DNA of 64,000 nucleotides, taken from contig JAMWFC010000011.1 of the NCBI GenBank assembly GCA_027475525.1, positions 1,183 through 65,182 of the forward strand. The letters are read 5' to 3'. A program made the translations under genes and the position numbers. The notes beneath the pieces are model-generated. The model did no database searches. It saw only the letters and a list, made by a program, of their open reading frames with translations, and was not told the DNA's origin. The stretch's first letter is position 1. The number at the start of each line of letters is the position of its first letter. The stretch comes from Macrolepiota albuminosa (Eukaryota > Basidiomycota > Agaricomycetes > Agaricales > Agaricaceae). Below are positions 47,092 through 59,024 of this stretch, piece after piece.

Positions 47092-49847
47092 CTAGACAGC
47101 TCCAGATGACAGATAATAAAAAGCAATTTTCTTTTCATATTCCTCCTTCAGTTCCCTTGCAATTTCTGGAGGCAATGTACGATGTCCATGATATTTCCGA
47201 TTAGCCCAGGCTGCTTGTGGTCCTGTCAAACCCTGACAATATGCATCAATAAATCGTGCAGCTCGATTTGCATATCTGAGTTATAGAAGCAATGAAAAGA
47301 GGACCCAAAGCATCAAATAGGTAACATACCTCTGGATTTGAATTAAAGGAATTGAGTCTAGACATTCCCACACATTCTGCTCCATATCATCAATGCCTGA
47401 GGTTGCAGTTGTGTTTCGATACAGGAGTTTGGCAGCACCCCAGTACTGCTCTATAAAGTTGAGCTCACAGTGGTACTTGGGGTAAAAATCGCAAAGGTGC
47501 CCTCTAGCAGTGATGATTTCTTCAAGATGGGATTTTTGATTGACAAAATCGGGCTGATTGAATAAAAGACGTCGACAACAGCAATTGGTCTTCCCAGGCT
47601 CACATTTGAAGCCTTCACATTGAGCGTTCAGTTCATGAACTGGCCAAAGTCCATGCTCATGAATGATAATTTCCATCCCTTTAAACCATTCTGGCACGGT
47701 GGGATGGTCATCTGGAAAATAGAAATCCTGGTAATGAATTTCATTATTATGCTCATACCAACCTTGCCTCATTTTAGGACCATCCTTCTTGTACCGCCAT
47801 GTTTCATGGGGATTTTTAGGCATGTACCGTGCTGAAAGAGCATTAGGTGCACGCTTTTGGTGGCTAGGTGCATTGTCAAACATCATCAATGCAGTTGCAA
47901 ACCCATTAGTCTTGTCTTCAAAAATATCAAGAGCAAGTTCAACTTGCTCTATCAAGTGTTCATTCTTGAACCACTCTTCACGATTTTTTCCAGCCTTGAA
48001 AAACAACCTCGCCTCTCTGAAATTTGATTTTATTGAGCTGCAAGTCATATTATTAATAGAAGCAAAAACGCACTGTCCATTGTGAGTTAACCGGCCCCAA
48101 TCTGGTGTTACAAAGTCAGAGACCATGATTGATTGTCCTTCACCTTTCTTCTCTGTTGATGCCTTTTGAGTTGGATGGATCCATTTAGTTTTCCTGCGAT
48201 CATTCTTATAAAATGTTGATTCATCATGCATGACGAGAACAATCCTAAATGGCTGTCCATTTGTGATTGGAAAGCCGGCAGGTGTGATCTTCTTGTTGTC
48301 ATGGGTATAATGGACAAATCTCTTCTCATAATCCTTCCAGCGTGCCACAAACATCTTTCGATATTGCACAACATCCTCCTTTTCATGCCCATCAATATAC
48401 ATTCCATTTTTTTTCGAGCATAGCGCCAGCTAAACTGATCAAGCCATCAACGAGCACTTTGTACAGAAATAGTGCATGATTTCCCATCAGGTGAGCCACC
48501 CAGTCGTTTTTGATTTTCTGGCAAGGCAATGTAGTCTACAATGTCCTGAGCTCGAATATAGCCCCCTTTAGCCTTTTCTATCAGGTGCAACTGCAAGTCC
48601 TGGGAGAAATCTTTGTCATCAAGAATTGAAATGTTTGCATTGCAGTATCGGTGTAAAGGCAGGGCTTCAGTACATAAAAATTGGCGGATCCAAATTCTGA
48701 GTTGACGAGCATAACTAACATGCCTTCCTGCAGCATGCGCAGCCAGCGATGAAGCCTGCCGCCAGGTGTATGAGAGGTTTGGCTCCAAATATAAATTGAG
48801 AGTTCCGATCATGGCAGACAAATGAGCACGAATAACAAGATCAAGCTTTTTATTTTTGCTGTGCAGTACCAGCCTGTTCTGAGCACAATGCAAGGCTGGG
48901 AAGTTTTTCCAGCAAAGCTTGTCAAGAAGCTGGTCAGTTCTTGTTTCGGGACTGTCATCTTGTGGTGGTGAATGATCTTTGAGTTTGCTTAAAAGGCTTC
49001 GAACATGTTCTCGCACTGTCATCACTGCCTTATCTCCCTCTTTTAATGCTTGCTCTGCAGCTGTCCAGGACTGGAGGCCCTATAAAACATATCAGAGTGT
49101 TATATTGGTGAGTTATTTTGACTTTTCTTACTTCATTTTGATCAAAAATATTGTTCAGGTGCGTAACCATGATCTGCTCTTTTTCCTTGCTGCTCTCTTC
49201 TTTTTCTACATCTCTATCCTCATTTCCAGCTCTTTTCATGCCATTTCCATTATCTCTTCTTCCTTGCTGCTCTCTTCTTTTTCTACATCTCTATCCTCAT
49301 TTCCAGCTCTTTTCATGCCATTTCCATTATCTCCTGAATTACCGATACTTGTATAAGTGTGTGCCTTTCAATTTTCAATGTAGAAGATTTGCTTACCTTT
49401 AAAGTAGTCAAACATAAACTTCTGGCCTGTTTTTGCCAGTTCTCGGCGCTTTGCTGCATAGTATCGCTTTGTTCGAGCTGAATTTCCGAGATAGTGGTGA
49501 GGCCGATTAGGTTTTTCACCTTTTGCAGCTCTCTCAGCCTCGATAGCAACTTTCTGTGCCTCGTGAAGGATCCTTGAAAATTGCAGAATCTCCTTCTCCT
49601 GGACCTTCTCTAGCTCATCGTCATCTTCTTCAAGGTCAGAGTCTTCATCTCCGTTACTCTGTACATCATTTTCATCATCATCTTTCCAGAAAACAAGCTC
49701 AAGAGGTTTATCATCTTCGATTTGAGGCTGGGGAGAAGGGTCGATATCCTCAGAGTCAGAACTAGAAAATGTGTCCGATTTCTTGGTGGATTTTGCTTGG
49801 GAAAGGTTCTCCAGACGTGCCTGCTTTGCTTTCAATCGTCTTCCCAT
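47092..49847 (-). pseudogene. DDE transposase, two inactivating lesions
   Basis: Exons (minus): 49847-49397, 49333-49132, 49079-47330, 47275-47092, joined by short GT-AG introns. The N-terminus is basic then acidic (EEDDDELEKVQEKE); the middle is helical (MTVREHVRSLLSKL). The catalytic part shows VMHDESTF, MMFDNAPSH and ELNFIEQYWG, the D, D and E positions of the Tc1/mariner DDE fold. The tail reads QAAWANRKYHGHRTLP. About 141 residues separate the second D and the E, far more than the usual 34-39, with a Cys-rich insert (CEGFKCEPGKTNCCCRR). A TGA at 48447-48449 replaces a conserved Arg and a one-base loss in an A-run near 48405 breaks the frame, so this copy is not autonomous as sequenced. 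Confidence 0.85.
49180..49333. repeat. About 77-bp duplication (transposase exon 2)
   Basis: A 77-bp period with copies starting near 49180 and 49257. It repeats the Glu/Lys-rich segment and part of the exon 2 acceptor region; one T/C difference. Confidence 0.85.
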
Positions 49848-50201
49848 TGTTTTGGGCGTGCTTTAGCTTAAATTCCACTCGCAAATTCACCCCCTCTCTC
49901 CTTGAACCTCGCTCCGATGGATCACGTGATTGCTTAGTAAGTGGCCAAATTCTGGTCGTCCCCTTCTCCTGATTTTCTGTTTTCTGTCTCAAACGCATCG
50001 AAAGGTGATATTTTCAAGTTTTTCATGAATTGTTTAAAGTTACTATATCTCACCCATATGTATCATATTTTAAAAATTGAAAGCTACGAATTCCGCCAAA
50101 CCCTCAACACAATGTTTTCTAGGACCAATTTATCTGCTATTCGACGTGTGGTTGAAGAATTTGAGCTCGTTGTCAACACCCGTTCAAGCTTATGTAAGGG
50201 G

Positions 50202-50227
50202 GTGCGGGTACCTCGCGTCCCCTACCT
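50202..50227 (-). repeat. Right terminal inverted repeat
   Basis: Ends CGTCCCCTACCT before TA; complement of 46979-47004 with two C/T differences. Confidence 0.88.
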
Positions 50228-50304
50228 TAGTGGAATTGCTACGGCGCTTACACGACTCAATTTTGCCTGTGCGATCTACACCCGGCACTTTCCGTGATGC
50301 TGCA

Positions 50305-50382
50305 CTTATCCACACAGTCTTATCACACGCGTCCAACAAACTTCTGTGTCTTATCTACTCGTTGACACCAGGTTGCGATAAG
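50305..50382. promoter_or_regulatory. Cluster of four GATA-factor boxes
   Basis: CTTATC at 50305-50310, 50319-50324 and 50350-50355, and GATAAG at 50377-50382, all exact hexamers, 69-146 bp upstream of the DUR3 start. GATAAG/HGATAR is the known target of AreA/NIT2-type nitrogen regulators, which activate fungal urea transporters when preferred nitrogen is scarce. The cluster begins 78 bp from the transposon end. Confidence 0.65.
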
Positions 50383-50450
50383 CTGACTTTTACCATATTC
50401 AGAGATGTTTTTGCGTTGTCCCTTTCCGTAGTTTTTTTCCGTCTCCCTTG

Positions 50451-53434
50451 ATGTCTTCAACTGCTTCACCCGTCCTCCCTCAGGGTGCGGGGTATGGTGT
50501 TGGTACGTTCTCTCCCCACAACTTCTTCATATATTCACTTCCTTTTTCATTAGTTATTGGTTGGTGATTTCATTTCAACTTACGAAGTTACCAACTAAAA
50601 TTGATTGGGTGGGTATGCAGGCATTGGCCTTTTCTTTAGCGGGCTTATGCTTGGGCTGACCGCCCTTCAAAAACGTTACACCGCATACAATCCCTCCAAC
50701 TCGGAGGAGTTCAGCAGCGCTTCGAGGAGCATCAGACCTGGTCTTATTGCTAGCGGTATCGTGTCGGCGTGGACGTGGGCTGCAACCTTGGTGAGCATCT
50801 AGTTTCATTGTTTTCTACATTATTCACTGGAACTGTGTACGTGTAGCTGCAGTCGAGTGCAGTGGCATATAAGTATGGGATCTCAGGCCCATGGTGGTAT
50901 GGTGCTGGTGCAATGGTTCAGATTTTGCTCTTTGCTCAGGTATGTGTACAAAGGCCGGTTATCAGTTGTAAGATTTATCTTTCTAAGCTTGCGGCAAAAC
51001 TTAAACTCAATGCTCCGAATGCCCACACATGGCTTGAAATTGTCGGTACAAGATGGGGAACGTTTGCGCACTGTGTCTTTTTGTTCTTCGGGTTCGTTCA
51101 TCTCAACAATCAACATCCTTCACTGACATCGCGCCAGACTCGCGACAAATATCATTGTCTCATCCATGCTCATTCTTGGTGGCTCCGCTACTGTCACTGA
51201 TCTCACAGGGATGGACACCATTGCCGTAAGCCATCCTTCTCTCTTTTTCTCTCCCTCGATGGATCAATCCATTGCAGGCAATCTTCCTGATTCCTCTTGG
51301 TGTTACAATCTATGTCATTGTTGGCGGCATGCGTGCCACTCTTCTCTGCGATTAGTATGCCCTTCTCTTCTCACATGATGTCATTCTCACTATCCACAGC
51401 ACGCACACCACTGTCCTCCTCACGATTATCCTTATATTTACACTCGCAGTCTATGCTACCTCGCCTAAAATCGGGAGCATCTCCGCAATGCATGCGCTCC
51501 TCACCAACGCATCACGTGTCTCCCCCGTTCCAGGTAACAAAGATGGCTCCTACCTTACTATGCGTTCTAAGAATGGGCTCATTTTTGGCGTCATCAACAT
51601 TGTGGGTAACTTTGCAACAGTGTTCAATGACCAGGCATATTGGCAGCGTGCAATCGCAAGTCGGCCTGCGACCTGTGTGAAGGCTTATCTTCTTGGTGGA
51701 CTTGCATGGTTTGCCATCCCTTTTACATTTGCTACGACACTCGGCCTTGCAGCTGTTGCCCTCCACGCTCTAAATGACCCTGCCATGCGCAATCTCACAC
51801 CTGCTGACGTCTCAGCGGGTCTCCCAGCTCCTTCTGCGGCTGCAGCACTCTTTGGTCAACCAGGCGCAGCTGCAATGCTTGTCTTGCTATTTTTGGCAGT
51901 GACATCTGCGACATCTGCTGAGCTTATCGCAGTTTCGTCGATTTTGACATATGATGTTTATAAGGTATGTTGTTCACGTCTTGTATGTGTTGCATGAAGT
52001 GTATTCCATGCAGAGGTATATCAACCCACTTGCGAGTGAAAAACAGATCTTACGCGTCTCACATTACATGGTGCGTTTCTTTGTTTTCTTTGCCCGCAAG
52101 TAATAAAATGCCAAGGTCGCAACCTACGCTCTGATCATGAGTCTTGCTGGCCTCATATTCTTCTACATTGGTGTATCTATGGGCTGGCTCTACGTCCGTA
52201 TACTCTTTTCCACTCCCCTGTCTCCTCTGACAAACCTCATGCACATAGACATTCATGGGTGTTGTACTCGGCTCCTCTGTTGTCCCCATTGCACTTTGTA
52301 CAACTGACAAACCTCATGCACATAGACATTCATGGGTGTTGTACTCGGCTCCTCTGTTGTCCCCATTGCACTTTGTACAACTGGCACAAGGCAAGCAAAA
52401 TGGGGTGTATAGCTGGCGCAGTCATGGGGTTTGCTATGGGTCTCGTCGCATGGCTCGTGACGACTGCGAAGTTGAATGGAGGTGTCATTAATGTTACTGT
52501 GCGTGAATTTTGTTATTTCTTCCTTTGAGCAGTGATTCAATAAGGTACTTACACTGGATCACAGACCACCGGAGGGGATTTGGAGATGTTGGCAGGGAAC
52601 CTGGCATCAATTGGTGTGGGTGCGATCGTTGCACTGGCTTGGTCATATTTTGTGCGTATGCGTGCATTGAGTAATGATATGTGACCTGAACTCATTGTTC
52701 TTGTTGGTAGTTCCCAGACAACTTTGATTTTTCTGTGACACGTGCAATCAATGTCCGCGACCCGAGAAGCTCTCAAACTGAGAAGATCGTAGGCAGCGAC
52801 GACATTGGCAACAAGGAGGAATCCTCCTCCACTAACCTCTCATTCATCAACACCAGCACCGATGTACCTCCCCTCGACCTCGGACTATCTACTGATGCTG
52901 ACCTCGACCCAATCCTCCTGAACAAATCATTCAAATTTGCCCTTTACTCCTCTCTCGCTCTAGTACGTGTCCTTTCTTTCTTGACCCAATCCTCCTGAAC
53001 AAATCATTCAAATTTGCCCTTTACTCCTCTCTCGCTCTAGTACGTGTCCTTTCTTTCTTCCTCCCCATACTACACACCTCGTATTATTTCATGAGTCTAA
53101 CATCACACCACACAGCTAGTAACGACTCTTATTCTCATCCCCCTTCCGCTATTTTTTGCACAGACTGTATATGGCGTGCGTGGATTCGGCGCGTGGGTCG
53201 GCATTGGTATTGCGTGGGCATTCGTATCGTGCGGTGTTGTAGTTGTCTTTCCGGTTTGGGAGGCACGGGAGGGATTATGGGCGGTCGTAAAAGGGTTGTG
53301 GGAGGTTTGTGTTCTTTTTCACCTTTTTATAATTAGGGTGGACTGATTATACGTTGATTCGATAGGATATATATGGTGGGCGGAATAGAGAGATGTGTGA
53401 AGTGCATAAGGAAAGGAAGAGTGAGGTGGTTTGA
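50451..53434 (+). CDS. DUR3: Urea (polyamine) active transporter, SSS family
   Basis: Plasma-membrane sodium:solute-symporter-family permease that imports urea. Exons: 50451-50502, 50621-50790, 50847-50939, 50988-51091, 51138-51225, 51278-51354, 51400-51964, 52014-52070, 52116-52193, 52326-52498 (or from 52249 in the duplicate), 52565-52651, 52711-52962, 53116-53304, 53366-53434, all GT-AG in phase. Total about 684 residues, normal for DUR3. Visible: SEEFSSASRSIRPGLIASGI, YGISGPWWYGAG, NAHTWLEIVGTRWG, NKDGSYLTMRSKNGLIFGVI, NFATVFNDQAYWQRAIAS, and about 15 hydrophobic segments. One base is missing near 52381 (after IALCTT), right at the edge of a 77-bp duplication; one added base gives an exact open frame, so a sequence error is likely. 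Start chosen at the first ATG in phase with exon 2. Confidence 0.9.
52227..52380. repeat. 77-bp duplication (DUR3 intron/exon 10)
   Basis: 52227-52303 is repeated at 52304-52380, duplicating the acceptor and the start of exon 10; a one-base frameshift sits at its right edge. Confidence 0.9.
52906..53059. repeat. 77-bp duplication (DUR3 exon 12/intron)
   Basis: 52906-52982 is repeated exactly at 52983-53059, duplicating the end of exon 12 and its donor; splicing from the first donor still works. Confidence 0.9.
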
Positions 53435-55269
53435 CTTGTGCGTCGGTGTTTAGTTCGGTGCTGCATTTTGGTAGATAAGCAGATAACAAGAGAGGCGGAT
53501 TATCATATACAGATCATATCTCAAGCTATGATACCTTTTCCAACGATCCATTCCAGTCTCCACCTTCTACCATCGACATTGTATTGCCTCTTCCTGATAT
53601 TGGACTAGAACAACTGGGCCCAACGTCAAGTCCAACATTATGCATGAGTCGTTGCAGAAAGTGTTGCTTGCAATGGTCGAACTGGGTCGAGAGGGGGAAT
53701 GTGCCGGGAATTCGTTAGTCCTCGAGGTAAGACAAATGTTCAATGTCTCGCATGGAGATGAGCTCCGTATAGAACGCTGGAAAATGGTATTTACGAGATG
53801 GTCAACTTATTTTTGTGATGTGGGTATCTTATGGTTTTGTCATTGATTTTCTTCATAGGATCGTTGTCGACCTCGTTAACCGTAATCTATTTTTCGTGTC
53901 CTGTAAATCGAACGTCGGGAAATGATTTTGAGAAGGTTTACTCCTGCCTCTCAAATAATAATCATTGTTACATACTGCGTACGTGCTTAACATCCTAGAC
54001 GGCTGCAATTCCCTGCCAATCATTCTACTCCTTGGATACTTTGTAAATTCTCCATTGCGTAGGTAACCCTAGTACCGTTCGGTAGGTTCCTGTAGATTAG
54101 GATTGTCAGTGTCCGGACAGTCCATCAAGGTTCGATGGGTATACCTTGTTTTTGTAACATGCTCTTGTTTCATTTGCGTGTTTTGTGTCGCTAGTATTTT
54201 CTACAGGAACAACTTCAACCACCTTGTAACAAAACCGAGCAAACACTACTTTCACGATTTATAGAGGAAAAACGACGAACTCACTGGTTGCTTTTCCTTC
54301 CTATCTGCATGGTCCGATTGATCTTTCACATTGGTTGAAGAGAGCAACCCATCAATCAGCTCAAAAACACGACGGTTGCTAGCAGAACGTAGAAGGCGAC
54401 GAATGAGAAACATAGTGTTGTATAATCTGGGGGTACTGACCGACAATTCGTATTTTCATTATATAGGACTTTTTTTGGTCCCGGACATTACCGCGACTTC
54501 AAAGGAAGAAGACTGATCATAAAGGGTATCGTTTAAAGTTTGTCATAAGAAGCCCGCACACGGCGTTCACAACATCAAAAAAAGATATTTCAGAACATAT
54601 TCTTTGACCAAGAGGATACCCGATTGCCTTTTGACAGAAAATAGTTCGACGTTATTCACCAGCAACGTTTAGTAGTTTTAGGCCATCCATCGCCCCAGTT
54701 AATGGAGCTTACGGATGGTGAATGTAGAAATGTTCACACGGGTGTGATGAAAGATACAGGGACATCACATCTCGGGAGAAGCAGTGGAGCTCAAATATCG
54801 AACAATTGTTGTCAGATACTTTGAGGATGTCACTGTGCCGCTAGCGACACGAACTTTGTACGATGACGTTCTTCCCAGTCCATTCGTAGTAAGTTCATGC
54901 CGACAATCTGCATCGAGTCAGGGAGCATCCAAGCACGCACAAGTTACAGCAGACGAAAAATTGTGAAACCAAGAAATTAAACATTCCTGACGTAGGATTC
55001 GACATTGGTATCATGAGACCAAACTAGCAGTGACCGATAGGATTATTGGCATCCATGGAGTCATTTTCAAAGGATAAATATAGACAGGTTAAACGTCAGC
55101 CGATGAACGGTAAACTCAGTGTTCCTTCCACCACAAAAGGAGTAAAAGACATCGAAAGCGACATACCTCTCTAAGGAGTAAAACTATTCCAGAAGACTTC
55201 TCGGCCCAGCGCATGCAGTTTCTGGGGTGAAGGATGGAGGCATCATCATTATAATAGGTTACAGTGGTA

Positions 55270-55423
55270 TCAGAGGGATATTTTCAAGTTCAGTGCTTCA
55301 CCTCCCTGCGTGAACTAGATCAGGAATGATTTTTGGCTCGACTAATTCAGAGGGATATTTTCAAGTTCAGTGCTTCACCTCCCTGCGTGAACTAGATCAG
55401 GAATGATTTTTGGCTCGACTAAT
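55270..55423. repeat. 77-bp duplication
   Basis: 55270-55346 is repeated at 55347-55423 in noncoding DNA. Confidence 0.9.
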
Positions 55424-55971
55424 GATTTTAATCGATTAATCAAATGGGTGAAAATGCCAAGCACGTGGCCGCATTCATGGAGGTCAGTTATTGCATCGGC
55501 CTGGTTTCTTGTCGACACTCACAACTTGATGAGCCAGTATTGATACCATTGGATTTGTCCGCTTCAAATTCAATCCGCAGACTAGAGTTGAAAAGAACGT
55601 CAGGCTGCGTAGACTTAACCATCTTTAGAGAACGCAAGAGCATGCCGAGGTTATAGGGTCCTTAGCTTATATATGGCTTTGATATCATGCCCTTTCTGTC
55701 TTTCTTGATCCATGCATCGTACATAATTCTTTGCATCCATATATTTGTGCTGGAGTTACAGAGTTTGATTCTGAACCATTTATTTTTCATACTACTTAAA
55801 CACATCACATCTGGATATTAGAGCTCGCGAACATGCTAACTGTCTCACAGTTACAATTCTCTATTTTCTATGAAATCGTTTATGTTTTGAAAACCATGAG
55901 GATTGACTTAACGCATTGGAATTCTGCATCTTTTTTGAGAGAAAAAAAAGGATTTTCGTTAACGTTTTCCG

Positions 55972-56125
55972 CCTAGGATAGTTCACATGTAGCCAGAGAA
56001 ATGTCAGCCTGTTAGAACTTCATGCCGTAATTGGAAAGGAGCACATATCCTAGGATAGTTCACATGTAGCCAGAGAAATGTCAGCCTGTTAGAACTTCAT
56101 GCCGTAATTGGAAAGGAGCACATAT
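55972..56125. repeat. 77-bp duplication
   Basis: 55972-56048 is repeated exactly at 56049-56125. Confidence 0.9.
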
Positions 56126-56278
56126 GTGTCTAGTAACTCTCGATGGAAAAACTTCGGATATCCGAGGTTTTCCCTTCATTCTCAGCTACCATCTGCGTGT
56201 AAACTGCGAAAGGGCAATATGGTTCGTAGAATCGAATAGCAAGTAAATCAGGACCTGCAGGATGATAAAACTAGTCAA

Positions 56279-56432
56279 ACTTCCCTCAAACACCTGACTA
56301 TTGGCTTGTGATTCAAGTCGTGAGCAAAAGCCGGGAAAATCAAACACGTGCGTTGACTTCCCTCAAACACCTGACTATTGGCTTGTGATTCAAGTCGTGA
56401 GCAAAAGCCGGGAAAATCAAACACGTGCGTTG
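56279..56432. repeat. 77-bp duplication
   Basis: 56279-56355 is repeated exactly at 56356-56432. Confidence 0.9.
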
Positions 56433-56708
56433 ACTCACCACACCGTTTGTCGGGATGCGGACACATGTCGACAAGCCATGATCTCACACCATCGTTCGTC
56501 TATTTAAATAAATCATGTTTGATCCAAAATCTAGATCTACTTATCTACTTACATAGTACCTCCTCAACCTCCGTCAACTCTCCGAATACATGCTTGCCCA
56601 GACTAGACCACGAGGAACCGTCAGGGTCTTGCATCACGTACACCTTATTTCAAGACAATTATTACATATAAAGATGTCCATAAAGCCGGTAGCATTCTCG
56701 ATCACAGC

Positions 56709-57912
56709 ATGTCTCTATCAACCGCCCTTCATAAGAATCCTTTGGCGGTATCTCCTGCTACGATCAGGAACGGGGTCGTAACTCATCCATATCTTCGTGC
56801 GCGTTTCTTTCGTCGTCATCTGCCTGTGATCAATAACGGCTTTCCAGATGTTCGTGATGCCCATGACGCTCATGTCGTCTTTGAAGCCGTTCGGTTAAAC
56901 ATCCTCCCGATCATCCGTCGGCGCCTCCTAACATCTGAACGTGACGAACTTCGAAGTGGGAACGTCTACGTCTGGGAGGAAGCTCAGGACGATGGTGGGC
57001 TATTAAGATGGACAGACGGTAGACGATGGTAAATAATATCGTCTGCTCATTCAACTTAAATCCCTGCTTATCTCTTGTAACTTACACTTTAGGTCCCAGA
57101 GTAGAATGCGCGGCGATTACCTCTTCTATGAAGAGAAAGTTGAAACCACGCAAGAAGAGAGGGATGCCAAGGCTGCCAGGCGGTCAGATTTCTTAACACT
57201 TGTGCCATGGTGACACTTACCGAAAAATATTTCCCAGTGCCAAGAGAGCATCAGACCCAAATGCAATTTTGCCTGTGCCCACGAGACGAAAGGACAGGCC
57301 ATCCAAGCCCGATGGCCTTACGAAACAAACCTACTCGGTCTCGGTCCATCTTCCGGGGTCAAGTGAGAGCCGGAAATGGCATCTAGTCGCTTATTTTTCG
57401 GTATGGCTACAACAGGCTTTAGGCTTCTACTTTTCATTCTGACATCCTTGTATGCTTCTGACCACAAGGGTAGTGACTATCAGGGTTTACCTGTCATAGA
57501 AAATTATGACTATCTCCGAAACGTTCACGTCCCGCATGCGATTTTCATGAACAGCAAGCTACACAATTCGCGAATCGATCGTTCTTCTCATTTCTCGGAC
57601 GAAAGCGATATCTTAGAGGAACAGGCACAGACCAATTCCAATTCCCTGCCCTTGTATAATTATTCTTCCAGTCCCGTCTCACCTGACTCGCCGCTTCAAC
57701 GTTCCCCGTCAGCGATACAATGTCGTTTTCCCAGACCGCTACCTGGGTCAAACCCACTGCGAGACCGTGATTCATCGTTGCGACTCCCGCCATTACTGTT
57801 GGATGGTCATGCGCCGTCGCTTCCACATTCACAGCGCAGTGAGATAGGGAAAACGATGACTTACACATCAGAGGATCGCAAAATTCTAGATAGTTTCCGC
57901 GTTGTGCTATAG
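56709..57912 (+). CDS. WOPR-domain transcription regulator (Gti1/Pac2 family)
   Basis: WOPR proteins (Wor1, Gti1/Pac2, Ryp1) are fungal DNA-binding regulators of morphology and development. Exons 56709-57028, 57093-57182, 57238-57400, 57484-57912 join in phase to 333 residues. The first WOPR half is residues about 45-135: VRDAHDAHVVFEAVRLNILP, SGNVYVWEEAQDDGGLLRWT, DGRRW, SQSRMRGDYLFYEEK. The second half follows a basic linker (RRKDRPSKPDGLTKQTYSVS, RKWHLVAYFS). Then GLPVIENYDYLRNVHVP and a Ser/Pro-rich tail. The PVIENYDYLRNV segment after the WOPR domain fits the family. Start is the ATG preceding SLSTALHKNP. Confidence 0.87.
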
Positions 57913-57993
57913 AAACTGAGATAGGGAAAACGATGACTTACACATCAGAGGATCGCAAAATTCTAGATAGTTTCCGCGTTGTGCTATAGAAAC
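57840..57993. repeat. 77-bp duplication (3' end of WOPR gene)
   Basis: 57840-57916 is repeated at 57917-57993, duplicating the last codons and stop; the protein is unaffected. Confidence 0.9.
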
Positions 57994-59024
57994 TTGACAA
58001 TGAGACTAGATGGACTCTGTATACTCACAATATTTCTGTATTAAGTATTGACCGTCGTACAAATACTTTTTCTCCCCTTGTATGAATAAAATTCAGTTAT
58101 AAATAGTCAGTTGTCGAAGTTCAATGTCATGTCTAACTTTGACATGGTACTTATCATCGGCAAATCTAATCCATGAGGTCCATATCCATGGAATTACATC
58201 GCTGATTTGTCGGGTCGCTCCTCGACGTGGAAATCCCGTTGGAAGCAACAAAACCGTTTTTAAAATCAAAAAAAAAGAAAAACCTTTCAGACTATCTAAC
58301 TTTAAGCCTGACAGACTCAGGATGGTATTCAGCAGACGTATTAGTCGAGGCATGCGTAACTTTACAATCCAATGCCTGCGGCTCCAACACTGGTTAAAGG
58401 AGTAAAATCAGGTTTTAAGACTCAATATTGGGCCGACAAACTGCCGAAACAGGAGACATTAATGGTTTATCGCGATCAGAAAGGCAAAATAGCTTATTTC
58501 GAACCTCCTCGATCAATCAAAGGTATCGGAGACACATGATGTGATGTGGGTTTGGCGGGCCACGAGCGGCCCGGGTCATACAGATTGGAATGGAAGTAGG
58601 AATATGATACCGTCCCGGGCCTCCACAAGGACTAAGCGCTATGTGTCTAAGTACTATCGGCATTGTGCAAACACCCCAGGGGCAAGCGGACCAGAGGCGG
58701 AGCCCACGGCTATAAAAAGCCTATATTGAAGCAATAATAAAATTGTAGCTGTAAGGAGCTCCTGAGCCCATTCAAGTACCAGGGCTTAGTCAACGTAGAT
58801 TACCGGTGAGTGAATAAAATTGTAGCTGTAAGGAGCTCCTGAGCCCATTCAAGTACCAGGGCTTAGTCAACGTAGATTACCGGTGAGTGAGTGGCGCAAG
58901 ACAGACTTCGTCGTTCGCGCGATAAGGGTTAACCGTGATGTGACAGGTGACGTGACAATCACCCGAAAATAAACCGCCATCCTTACCATTCTTCACAGCC
59001 GTTATTCGGACTTTGACCATCCTA
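57994..59024. other. Intergenic; possible LTR-like piece
   Basis: 58.53-58.75 kb is GC-rich and contains GGCTATAAAAAGCC and AATAAAATTG close together, like an LTR promoter/poly(A) block, but no paired copy or target duplication was found. No gene. Confidence 0.3.
58736..58889. repeat. 77-bp duplication
   Basis: 58736-58812 is repeated exactly at 58813-58889. Confidence 0.9.

Larger units (their letters stand above)
46979..50227 (-). mobile_element. Tc1/mariner (IS630-type) transposon, 3,249 bp
   Basis: 26-bp terminal inverted repeats (46979-47004 and 50202-50227, beginning AGGTAGGGGACG) differ at two positions, both C/T. They are immediately flanked by TA on each side (46977-46978, 50228-50229), the hallmark TA target duplication. 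One multi-exon transposase gene fills the interior on the minus strand. TGCTTAGTAAGTG occurs near each end (47018 and 49931) in direct orientation, possibly a transposase-binding site. Confidence 0.88.
53435..56708. other. Long intergenic region with no supported gene
   Basis: Short frames only (largest about 70 codons), no domain, no repeat family shared with the left half. Three 77-bp duplications lie in it. Confidence 0.4.

Noticed and set aside
58541..58890. Solo LTR with TATA and poly(A) signals
   Set aside because: No paired LTR, no TG...CA ends and no target duplication found; left as a low-confidence note.
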